DNA from: Alphaproteobacteria bacterium
Lineage (GTDB): Bacteria > Pseudomonadota > Alphaproteobacteria > Caulobacterales > Maricaulaceae
Length of the DNA: 64,000 nt
Direction of reading: 5' to 3'
Assembly: GCA_016124205.1 (NCBI GenBank)
Contig: WGOD01000002.1
Coordinates: 744,001-808,000 of the forward strand
This document shows positions 36,274-45,194 of the stretch, piece after piece; position 1 is the first letter of the stretch; each line of letters begins with the position of its first letter. Under the pieces are notes generated by a model. That model saw only the letters and a list, made by a program, of their open reading frames with translations, did no database searches and had not been told where the DNA came from. The position numbers and the translations under genes were made by a program.

Positions 36274-37980
36274 TTATGCATCGCCTTCCAGGCACAGCTT
36301 ACGAATCGCGCGTTTGTCGAGCTTCTCCGTACCCGTCCTGGGCAGTTTCGACGTGCGGATCCAGATATGGTCCGGCCTTTTGAAAGCAGCCAAATGCGGC
36401 TTGAGGAAGGCGAGAATATCGCCGGTTTCAAGCTCCGTACCCGGAGCAACGACAATTGCCGCTCCGACCGCTTCGCCGAGTCGTTCGTCGGGTACGGAGA
36501 ATACCGCGGCCTCGCGAATTTCGGGGTGTCTGAGCAGGGCCGCCTCGACTTCGAGGCAGGCGACATTCTCGCCGCCGCGCACGATCATGTCCTTCAGCCG
36601 GTCGACGATGGTGAGGAAGCCTTCCTCGTCCAGCGTGCCGAGATCGCCGGTGCGGAGCCAGCCGTCCGGCGTCAGCGCCTTGGCGGTTTCCTCGGGCTGG
36701 CCGAGATAGCCGCGGAAATTGCCCGGCGTGCGGATCCAGACTTCACCGACCTCACCCAGCGGGGCGTCGGTGCCGTCTTCCAGCACGACGCGAAGCTCGG
36801 TCACCGGCGGAATGACCCGGCCGGCCGCACCCGGGCGCGCCTGATAGTCCGTCATGCCATTGTAGGTGCCGAGCGCGCTCGATTCCGTCAGGCCGTAGCC
36901 GGAACTCGACCAGGCGCCGGGAAACTGCTTGGCCAGTTCGGCGACCTGAGCGGCGGGTCGTTTGGCGCCGCCCGACCCGATATCGGTCAGGCTGTCGAGC
37001 GAATAACCGCCCTCGCGCGCCGCCAGCATCAGCTCGTGCGACATGGTCGGGACGCCGACGAAATTGGTGATCTTCTCCGCCTCGATCAGCCGCGCAGCCT
37101 CGCTCGGCGACCATTTGTGCATCAGCACCAGCGTGCGCCCGGCGAGCAAGGACAGCATGAAAACCGGATGCGACCCGGTGACGTGGAAGAAGGGCAGCGT
37201 GACCAGTATCGACGGGTTTTCGGGGAAGAGGTTCGCCCCTTCCGGCGTCGCCTTGGTCGCGGTGACCAGAAGCGCAAACGACAGCAGCGTCGACCAGGCC
37301 GCCCGGTGGGTCAGGACGACGCCCTTGGGATATCCGGTCGAACCCGATGTGTACATGATCGCCAGATCGTCATCCGGGGCGATCGGTGTGGCGGGCGGCT
37401 CGACGCCGCGCCCGGCCTCGAACACGGCGTCATAGTGATCGTCCGCCCCGTCCAGTGCGCCGCGCGCGGTAATCATCGTGAAGCCGAGCTTCGCCTTGGA
37501 CGGGAGGATGCGTGCGCCCTGTTCGGGGTCGCAGATCACGAATTTCGCGCCGCAATGCCCCAGCGCGAAGCCCATCTCCTCCTCGGTCCACCAGCCATTG
37601 AGCGGCACGACGACCGCGCCGATCGAGGCGATGGCGAGATAGGCCGCCATCCATTCGGGGGAATTGCGCATGGCGAGGGCGACCATGTCGCCCTTCTTCA
37701 CGCCGAGTTTCGCCGCCAGACCCGCGCCAAAGGTGCGGGCGTTGCGCGCCAGTTCGGCAAAGCTCCAGCGCTGGTCACCCAGCACCACGCCGGTGCGGTC
37801 GCCGTGGCTTTCGCAGATCGCGATCAGACCGCGCAGATCCGGCGGCGCATTCTTGAAGACCCGGTGGGGAACGCCTCTGATCTCTTCCACACCGACCGCG
37901 AAAAGCGGCTCGTTCTGGACGATATGCATGACGGCCTTTTCCACCGCTTCGCGCGGCGGGGCCGAACGGCGTTCGGACAT
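36274..37980 (-). CDS. AMP-binding acyl-CoA synthetase (long/medium-chain type)
   Basis: The 568-residue adenylate-forming enzyme activates a carboxylic acid to its CoA thioester through an acyl-adenylate. The P-loop-like motif is MYTSGSTGYPKGVVLTH. The A5 block is SSGYGLTESSA, the A7/A8 hinge is LRTGDLGTLDEEGFLTIVDRLKDMIVRGGENV, and the A10 lysine is in PRTGTEKLDKRAIR. The substrate is probably a fatty or aryl acid, not decided by sequence. Start ATG at 37980 has a strong GGGGAGGA site. An inverted repeat (CCCGGAA/TTCCGGG) overlaps that site. Monocistronic. Confidence 0.9.
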   Translation of the reverse strand: MSERRSAPPREAVEKAVMHIVQNEPLFAVGVEEIRGVPHRVFKNAPPDLRGLIAICESHGDRTGVVLGDQRWSFAELARNARTFGAGLAAKLGVKKGDMVALAMRNSPEWMAAYLAIASIGAVVVPLNGWWTEEEMGFALGHCGAKFVICDPEQGARILPSKAKLGFTMITARGALDGADDHYDAVFEAGRGVEPPATPIAPDDDLAIMYTSGSTGYPKGVVLTHRAAWSTLLSFALLVTATKATPEGANLFPENPSILVTLPFFHVTGSHPVFMLSLLAGRTLVLMHKWSPSEAARLIEAEKITNFVGVPTMSHELMLAAREGGYSLDSLTDIGSGGAKRPAAQVAELAKQFPGAWSSSGYGLTESSALGTYNGMTDYQARPGAAGRVIPPVTELRVVLEDGTDAPLGEVGEVWIRTPGNFRGYLGQPEETAKALTPDGWLRTGDLGTLDEEGFLTIVDRLKDMIVRGGENVACLEVEAALLRHPEIREAAVFSVPDERLGEAVGAAIVVAPGTELETGDILAFLKPHLAAFKRPDHIWIRTSKLPRTGTEKLDKRAIRKLCLEGDA

Positions 37981-37990
37981 CGATTTCCTC

Positions 37991-38012
37991 CCCGGAATGT
38001 TTTGTTTCCGGG
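37991..38012 (-). promoter_or_regulatory. inverted repeat over the ribosome site of the acyl-CoA synthetase gene
   Basis: CCCGGAA (37991-37997) and TTCCGGG (38006-38012) are exact reverse complements separated by 8 bases. The GGGGAGGA ribosome site begins within it. It could be an operator or an mRNA hairpin that hides the ribosome site; no partner is known. Confidence 0.4.
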
Positions 38013-38052
38013 AATGGTAGTGAACGGTGTTCGCCGATCAAGGAAAACCGGA

Positions 38053-39893
<1,841 letters not shown>

Positions 39894-39894
<1 letters not shown>

Positions 39895-40130
39895 CAGCCG
39901 ATGGAAACCTCGATGGCGGCGGCTTCGTTGCGGCGGAGCGCGATCAGCGTCCGGTTAAGGCGGACACAGACCGGGCGGGCCATGAGCGGGCCGAAATGCA
40001 CGATCTCGACCTCATCGTCCTCGGCGAACCCGATTTCGCGGAGCTTTGGCTCAAGCCCGGAATCCTCGCTCCTGAAGCCGATGACGCGCGCAATCTGGCC
40101 GCGCGCAAGCTCTTCGAGTGTCATGCCCAT
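39894..40130 (-). CDS. feoA: ferrous iron transport protein FeoA
   Basis: The 78-residue SH3-like protein has the FeoA pattern: LARGQIARVIGF, LREIGFAEDDEVEIVHFGPLMARPVCVRL and a final short strand. FeoA binds FeoB and modulates it in the cytoplasm. It is first in the feoAB operon. The ATG at 40130 gives MGMTLEE; the next ATG two codons on is also possible. The upstream 71 bases contain TGCATCTGCA, only a partial match to alphaproteobacterial Fur/Irr-type sites. Confidence 0.92.
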
Positions 40131-40201
40131 GCCCCGTCGGAATTCCGCTGCAGATGCAAGTCGATTTCAACTAGGACGGCAAGAGGGCTTTCAGCAAGAG
40201 G

Positions 40202-41353
40202 TCACGTCGTCGCGGACGCAGTCAGCGCCGCTTCCAGATCGGAGATCAGGTCGGCGACATCTTCCAGTCCCACCGACAAACGAATGAGCCGGTCCGATAT
40301 GCCGGCCGCAGCCCGGGCGTCGGGCGTCATCGCGGCATGGGTCATCAGGGCGGGCAGGCTGACGAGGCTTTCCACCCCGCCGAGCGACTGGGCGAGCGTG
40401 AAGAGCGACAGAGCTTTCGCGAAAACGCGCGCATCCCGGTCCGGCGCGAGTTCGAGGCTGAGGACAACGCCAAAGCCCGATTGCTGACGCGCGGCCAATG
40501 CGTGGCCGGGATGATCGTTGAGGCCGGGATAATGTACCGCCGCCACTTCGGGCCGGGCTGCGAGCCATTCCGCGATTTCGAGCGCCGCCGCCGACTGCGT
40601 CCGGGCCCGCACCGGCAGGGTGCGGATTCCGCGTAGGGCCAGGAAGGCATCGAATCCGGCCAGACCCGTCCCCGCGGCATTCGCCCACCAGCGGTGGCGG
40701 TCGAGCCGCGCGGTGTCGGTCTCGACCAGCACGCCGCCGACCATGTCGGAATGGCCGTTGATCAGCTTGGTCGCGGAATGGAGGACGCAGTCCGCCCCAA
40801 GCGTGAGCGGCCGCTGCAGCGCCGGCGAAAGCAGCGTGTTGTCGACTGCGACGAGGGCTCCGGCCGCCTTCCCCAGCCGGGCGGTCGACTCGATATCGGT
40901 GATCCGCAACAACGGGTTGGACGGGGTTTCGATCAGGAGGAGGTCCGCCCCGCCTTCCAGGGCCGCAGCGATCTCCCCGGTTTCCCAGCACCGCACATAA
41001 CGCACGTCGAACCGCCCGCTGGTGGCCCGGGCATCGAGCAGACGGCGCGTGCCGCCATAAGCATCGACGGGCGCGACGATCCGCGCCCCTCGTGGAAGGT
41101 CGTTCAGGAGGAGATCGATTGCGGCCATGCCGGACGCCGTCGCGACCGCACCGGCACCGCCTTCCAGGTCCGCAACGGACTCCTCGAACAGGGCCCGTCC
41201 GGGATGGGCGGTGCGGGAATAGTCGAAGTCGGGCACGAGTTCCGGCGTTTCGCGCGCAAAGGCCGAGGACAGGTGGATGGGCGCGGTCACCGCCCGGTGG
41301 GCCGGGTCGCGATTGATCCCGGCCCGCGCGGCGCGCGTGGCGAAGCCGGTCAC
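40202..41353 (-). CDS. metB: cystathionine gamma-synthase / O-succinylhomoserine sulfhydrylase family
   Basis: The 383-residue PLP enzyme of the Cys/Met-metabolism family would condense activated homoserine with cysteine (or sulfide) on the way to methionine. The PLP lysine is K196 in LHSATKLINGHSD, and the cofactor phosphate loop is in ATASGMAAID. The C-terminal SLGGVESLVSLPALMTHAAM and LIRLSVGLED blocks are typical of MetB. It is third in hom-metX-metB, its ATG overlapping the metX stop (ATGA), and is under the SAM-II riboswitch. Distinguishing cystathionine gamma-synthase from the sulfhydrylase MetZ is not possible by eye. Confidence 0.88.
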   Translation of the reverse strand: MTGFATRAARAGINRDPAHRAVTAPIHLSSAFARETPELVPDFDYSRTAHPGRALFEESVADLEGGAGAVATASGMAAIDLLLNDLPRGARIVAPVDAYGGTRRLLDARATSGRFDVRYVRCWETGEIAAALEGGADLLLIETPSNPLLRITDIESTARLGKAAGALVAVDNTLLSPALQRPLTLGADCVLHSATKLINGHSDMVGGVLVETDTARLDRHRWWANAAGTGLAGFDAFLALRGIRTLPVRARTQSAAALEIAEWLAARPEVAAVHYPGLNDHPGHALAARQQSGFGVVLSLELAPDRDARVFAKALSLFTLAQSLGGVESLVSLPALMTHAAMTPDARAAAGISDRLIRLSVGLEDVADLISDLEAALTASATT

Positions 41354-42237
41354 GACAGAGCCTCGAGGTCCGCCGCGATCAGCGCATTCATCGCCTCGAC
41401 CTCTTTCAGGAAGGCGTCATGGCCGTAGATCGAGCGGAGGACCGTCAGACGGGCGTCCGGTGTCCGTTCGGCGGCTTCCTCCATGTCGGCGAGCGGGACG
41501 AGGAGGTCGTCCTCGACGGCGATGTAGTGGACGGGCACCTTGATCCTCGACGGATCGAGATCGACCGCGTCGAGCGCACGCGACAGGGCGAGAAAATGGT
41601 CCGGCGCGGTCTTCGCGGCATATTTCGCGCCCGCGGCCTCAAGCCACGCCGTGACGCCGTTCGCGTCGCGCGTGCCCGGTGCCGGGTCGCGGAAGCGCAG
41701 CCGCAGCTCGTCGCGCGTGCGGTAGGTCGTCATGGCCAGACGCCGGGCGAGGTCGAGCGCGCCCGCGCCGTCACCATGCCGGAGGCCGAATTCCGCGATT
41801 TCGCGCTGGATGGACCGCCAGGCCGTCGCGAGCGGGTCGGCGCGGTGGGCACCGCTGATGCAGGTGACACCCGAGACGCGCCCCGGCGCGGCTTCAGCGA
41901 TGGCCAGTCCGATACTGCCGCCATAGGACGCGCCGACGATGTGGACGCGGTCGATCTCCCACAGGGCGATCAGGCCGAGAATGGCTCTCGCCTGTTCCTT
42001 GGCTGAGGGGTAGCCGGCTTCACCGGTATTGAGGAAGTCCGCGGAGATCAGGCGGAAGCGCGCCGGGTCGAGCGCGCCCCCTGGACCCGCCACGCCGGGC
42101 CACCAGCCGCCCTCGCCGGTCAGTGTCTTGCCTGACGAGATCCCGCCCAGCACCAGAACGGCGGGGGCGCCGACCGGACCCTCGATCCGGCCTTCGATGG
42201 CGCGGGCCTGGCTGACTGTGGACGTCACTGGCCGCAC
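41350..42237 (-). CDS. metX: homoserine O-acyltransferase, short MetX type
   Basis: The 295-residue alpha/beta-hydrolase transfers an acetyl or succinyl group to homoserine. The oxyanion region is VLVLGGISSGKT, the nucleophile is S104 in VGASYGGSIG, the acid is in VEDDLLVPLADM and the histidine is H273 in IYGHDAFL. It is shorter than standard MetX (about 350-380 residues); the GGIS...GWWPG layout recalls the succinyl-specific MetX of Xanthomonas-like bacteria, so succinyl-CoA may be the donor. Start is GTG at 42237, overlapping the end of hom by 13 bases. Middle gene of the methionine operon. Confidence 0.82.
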   Translation of the reverse strand: MRPVTSTVSQARAIEGRIEGPVGAPAVLVLGGISSGKTLTGEGGWWPGVAGPGGALDPARFRLISADFLNTGEAGYPSAKEQARAILGLIALWEIDRVHIVGASYGGSIGLAIAEAAPGRVSGVTCISGAHRADPLATAWRSIQREIAEFGLRHGDGAGALDLARRLAMTTYRTRDELRLRFRDPAPGTRDANGVTAWLEAAGAKYAAKTAPDHFLALSRALDAVDLDPSRIKVPVHYIAVEDDLLVPLADMEEAAERTPDARLTVLRSIYGHDAFLKEVEAMNALIAADLEALS

Positions 42238-43217
42238 CGCTGTGCAATGATCTGGGACACGTCCGACAGGACGGAGGACGCCGTCGCCTCCCGTCCGGCC
42301 CCGCGCCCGGTCAGCAATATGGTGTCACCGCCGTGGCAGGAAATCCGCACCGCATTCTCCTCGTCCCGTACATCGCCCAGCGGATCGCCCGGCGCGCGCG
42401 GCGTCAAGCTGACACTGGCCTCGATCCCCGAATCCGCCGCACGCACGGTCGCGACCTGGCGAAGACGATAGCCGCTGGCTGCGGCTTCGCGGACGCGTTC
42501 GGGCGTGTCTTCGGCGATTGCCTCCAGCGTGATGCGGGACGGGTCGACCCCGAAGGCCGCGCGAGCAATCAGGGTCAGCTTCGCTGCCGCGTCGCGGCCT
42601 TCAAGGTCGGCGGTCGGGTCGGCTTCGGCGAAACCGAGCGCCTGCGCGGCGCGGATCGCGGTGTCGAGGCTTGCCCCCTCCGCCAGACGATCGAGAACGA
42701 AATTGGACGTGCCGTTGAGGACGCCGGCGACCGAGAGAATGGATCGCCCCTCACTTCGGACATGCGCCAGCGTCTCCAGCACGGGAAGCTCGCCGCCGAC
42801 CGCTGCGGCATAGCGCAGGATCTGGCCGCGCTCGCGCGCCCGGACCGCAAAGTCGGGGCGGCGCGCGATCACCGCCTTGTTCGCGGAGACGATGTCGGCC
42901 CCCGAACGAAGCGCCTCGTCCAGCAGGGTTTCAGCGAGTTCGCCATCGGGCAGACAGTCGATCACCAGACGCGGCCCTGTCGCGAACACGCTCTCGGCTT
43001 CAGTGAAGAAGCGGCCCGGCGCGCGGCCCGTGCGGTGGCGCGAGACGAGGATGGCTTCGACGGTCACGTCACCCGCGAAGCCGTCGCGGAGACCGTCGAG
43101 CACACCGCCGCCGACTGTGCCGCAGCCGAGAAGGACAGCGCGTAACGGACGCTCCGGCAGAACGCGCGGGAGGCGCGTGGCAGGTCTGGACGAAGGGAGG
43201 AGGAGAGACAGGGACAT
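42225..43217 (-). CDS. hom: homoserine dehydrogenase without ACT domain
   Basis: The 330-residue enzyme reduces aspartate semialdehyde to homoserine. The NAD(P) motif is LLGCGTVGGGV, then DIVSANKAVIARR with the catalytic lysine, and VLNGTSNFVLDRL and GFAEADPTADLEGRDAAAKL of the substrate domain. The usual C-terminal ACT domain for threonine feedback is absent, which suits control by the SAM riboswitch instead. The ATG at 43217 (MSLSLLLP) is chosen; GTG at 43256 is in frame but has no ribosome site. First gene of hom-metX-metB. Confidence 0.9.
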   Translation of the reverse strand: MSLSLLLPSSRPATRLPRVLPERPLRAVLLGCGTVGGGVLDGLRDGFAGDVTVEAILVSRHRTGRAPGRFFTEAESVFATGPRLVIDCLPDGELAETLLDEALRSGADIVSANKAVIARRPDFAVRARERGQILRYAAAVGGELPVLETLAHVRSEGRSILSVAGVLNGTSNFVLDRLAEGASLDTAIRAAQALGFAEADPTADLEGRDAAAKLTLIARAAFGVDPSRITLEAIAEDTPERVREAAASGYRLRQVATVRAADSGIEASVSLTPRAPGDPLGDVRDEENAVRISCHGGDTILLTGRGAGREATASSVLSDVSQIIAQRCGQ

Positions 43218-43315
43218 CGGTCGGTTTCCGCATGTTGAGCGGAAGCGATACGGCACGCCGATGGCAGCGATCCGGACCCGAACAGGACCGGACGGGCACG
43301 GTCTCCCCTGCCCAT
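43218..43315 (-). other. 98-base spacer between riboswitch and hom
   Basis: This part of the hom leader follows the SAM-II aptamer. It can fold into G+C-rich stems: GTCCGG occurs twice and ACCGGAC-like complements lie between. The first ATG after the aptamer (43313-43315) is out of frame with hom and opens an 83-codon frame that overlaps hom; I see no homology in it. No T-run follows any stem, so control is more likely at translation than by termination. Confidence 0.45.
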
Positions 43316-43370
43316 CGCCGCTTTAGCCGCATTTCTTCCGCGCCCGCAAGCTGACGATCAAATCGGCGCA
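43316..43370 (-). promoter_or_regulatory. SAM-II riboswitch
   Basis: Read on the minus strand, the segment has P1 arms GCGCC (43365-43369) and GGCGC (43340-43344) around a loop that begins GATTTG and holds CAGCTTGC. After P1 come GAAATGCGGCTAAAGC, with the invariant GCTAAA at 43322-43327. Order and key bases match the SAM-II class, a short H-type pseudoknot that binds S-adenosylmethionine and lowers expression of methionine genes in alphaproteobacteria. It precedes hom-metX-metB, exactly the kind of gene this class controls. Confidence 0.87.
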
Positions 43371-43378
43371 CATCAGCG

Positions 43379-43396
43379 TATAAAGATATCGTTATA
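43379..43396 (-). promoter_or_regulatory. palindromic operator upstream of the SAM-II leader
   Basis: TATAAAGATATCGTTATA is an 18-base inverted repeat with a single mismatched pair (centre GATATC). It stands out in this G+C-rich window, lies just upstream of the riboswitch and so overlaps or adjoins the promoter. It resembles, from memory, the AT-rich palindromes bound by the ArsR-family SAH-responsive regulator SahR near methionine-cycle genes. Confidence 0.5.
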
Positions 43397-43429
43397 TGAT
43401 GTAAACCTCTGTCTGACGGCTTTTGGCAC

Positions 43430-43497
43430 CGGGGTTCCTGCGAAGGCAGGAACCCAGTCGAGCGGTTCATCTGGATCCCTGCCTGCGCAGGGATCCC
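43430..43497. repeat. twin-hairpin intergenic repeat (type B)
   Basis: Two 10-bp perfect hairpins with 4-base loops: GGGTTCCTGC/GCAGGAACCC (43432-43455) and GGATCCCTGC/GCAGGGATCC (43473-43496). Same layout as 13798-13868. It lies between the divergent promoters of hom and the UrcA gene. Confidence 0.78.
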
Positions 43498-43640
43498 GGT
43501 CGTTGGGCCCACCGCCCTCCTCAATTTCGAAAAGCTTCGCTCAGAGCCGAAAAATCGCTGCGCAATTTCGAATTCGCGGAGATGCGGGCCGGAGATCGGC
43601 GCTCTGATCGGGGCGTTCCACAAACCCGAAGAGGTCGAAC

Positions 43641-43967
43641 ATGCTCTCCTCCCTGATCCTTGCGGCAGCCCTGCAATTCGCCGCCGACACCCCTGCCGCC
43701 CAGGACGTCACCATCGACCGGGCAGCCCTCGCCACCCCGGCAGGCGCTGAAGCCGCCTATGACCAGCTGCACGAAGCCGCGCGCACGGTCTGCATCGCCG
43801 ACAATGCGCCCGGCATCTGGTCGGAATACCGCGTCCGCGTCTGCACGGCCGACACTATGGACCGTGCGATTGCGGATCTGGGTGCGCCCCAGCTCGTCCA
43901 GCTTCACGCCGAGCGCTCAGACACACGTCAGCCCGTGATCCCACGGCTCTATGCCGCGCGGGACTGA
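43641..43967 (+). CDS. UrcA-family small secreted protein
   Basis: The 108-residue protein has a short signal peptide (about residues 1-15), then the UrcA pattern: a strand DVTIDRAALATPAGAEAAYDQLHEAARTVC, a second conserved cysteine in RVCTADTMDRAIADL, and a closing APQLVQLHAER helix. The two cysteines should form a disulphide in the periplasm. Function of the family is unknown. AAGAGG precedes the ATG. The upstream 140 bases hold a 10-base direct repeat CAATTTCGAA (43522 and 43563) but no recognised promoter. Confidence 0.8.
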   Translation: MLSSLILAAALQFAADTPAAQDVTIDRAALATPAGAEAAYDQLHEAARTVCIADNAPGIWSEYRVRVCTADTMDRAIADLGAPQLVQLHAERSDTRQPVIPRLYAARD

Positions 43968-44068
43968 CGCCTCCGCGCCGGTCTGCCGTCCGCAAGCCCT
44001 GAGAGGCGGGCGTCAGGCCGGCGCAATTTTCTGGCACATTGTCCGGCTGCGGGAGTAAATTGCCCGGA

Positions 44069-45124
44069 ATGGAAACCGCCGATCTCATCGAAACCGCGCT
44101 GCGGGCCGGTTCTGCCGCCCTCTGCCTCCTGACGGCGGCGGGCCTGTTGATGAGCGGACGCTCGAACACGGCGCGCCTCGGTGCGCTGTTCGCGCTCGGT
44201 GCGGGGGCCTATCTGATCTGCCACCCGCCCTTCCTGCTCGAAGCCATCGGGGCGGCGCGCTTCGTCGTTCTGCCGCTCGGCGATCTGGAATCGGTCTTCT
44301 TCTACTGGTTCGCCCTGTCGCTGTTCAACGACCGCTTCTGCTGGCGCATTCACTGCCTGTGGCCGGTTCTGCCGATCGGCCTGTCCCACATGATCGTCCG
44401 CACGATGCCCGGTTCCTTTCCCGCGACCGCGGCCGAACTGATCGGGGCCGGCTTCATCCTGTTCTTCATGGTGCACACGATCACGCTGGCGCTCCGGCAC
44501 ATGGCGGACGATCTCGTGGTGCACCGACGCGGCTTCCGGGTTTTCTTCAGCCTCGCGGTCGGCCTCCTGTCGATCACCATGGTGGTGATGAAGCTGACCG
44601 ATGCGCCGGACACCGTCTTGTCCGCCTATTCTCGGATCGAAGCCGTCGTCGCCTTCGGCCTGGCCCTGACGTTCGGACTGTGGGCGCTGAAAGCCCGCGA
44701 GGAGATCTTCGCCCCGCCGCAGACCGCCACGCCGATCGGCGAGGCGCAAAGCGTGATCGAAGGGATCTCACCGGAAGACCGGCCCATCATCGCGCGCCTG
44801 CAGCAGGAGATGCGCGGCGGACGCTATCGCCAGCCCGGCCTCACGGTCGGCGAGCTGGCCACGATCGTCGGCACGACCGAGCATCGCCTCAGACGCCTGA
44901 TCAACCAAGGGCTCGGCTACCGGAATTTCTCCAGCTTCCTCAACGAGGCGCGGATCGCCGACGCCAAGACCATACTCGCCGATCCGGAAGAGTCCCGCCG
45001 CCAGATCGTGCAGGTCGCCTTCGATCTCGGCTATGGCTCGATCGCCAGCTTCAATCGGGCCTTCCGCGACGCCACGGGTATGAGCCCGACCGTCTTCCGC
45101 CGCAGGGAATTGTCCCGCGCCTGA
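44069..45124 (+). CDS. membrane-embedded AraC-family regulator
   Basis: The 351-residue protein has about seven hydrophobic segments in its first 220 residues, then an AraC-type double helix-turn-helix (about 265-345). Key blocks are LTVGELATIVGTTEHRLRRLINQGLGYRNFSSFLNEARI and IVQVAFDLGYGSIASFNRAFRDATGMSPTVFRR. The layout is of a one-component regulator that senses a signal in the membrane and binds DNA from there. Start ATG at 44069 (METADLIE); a longer in-frame start at 44039 is possible. It precedes the Kef-type antiporter by 70 bases on the same strand; the target genes are unknown. Confidence 0.85.
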   Translation: METADLIETALRAGSAALCLLTAAGLLMSGRSNTARLGALFALGAGAYLICHPPFLLEAIGAARFVVLPLGDLESVFFYWFALSLFNDRFCWRIHCLWPVLPIGLSHMIVRTMPGSFPATAAELIGAGFILFFMVHTITLALRHMADDLVVHRRGFRVFFSLAVGLLSITMVVMKLTDAPDTVLSAYSRIEAVVAFGLALTFGLWALKAREEIFAPPQTATPIGEAQSVIEGISPEDRPIIARLQQEMRGGRYRQPGLTVGELATIVGTTEHRLRRLINQGLGYRNFSSFLNEARIADAKTILADPEESRRQIVQVAFDLGYGSIASFNRAFRDATGMSPTVFRRRELSRA

Positions 45125-45194
45125 TCGGGTTTCAATCCGCCATTGCGTGCGCCGCGCCCGTCCCTAGATTGGGCGGGGTTTCGGAGGCGGCATC

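Noticed and set aside
40131-40201. Fur or Irr box before feoA
   Set aside because: TGCATCTGCA is only a partial match and no second half is present; too weak to annotate.
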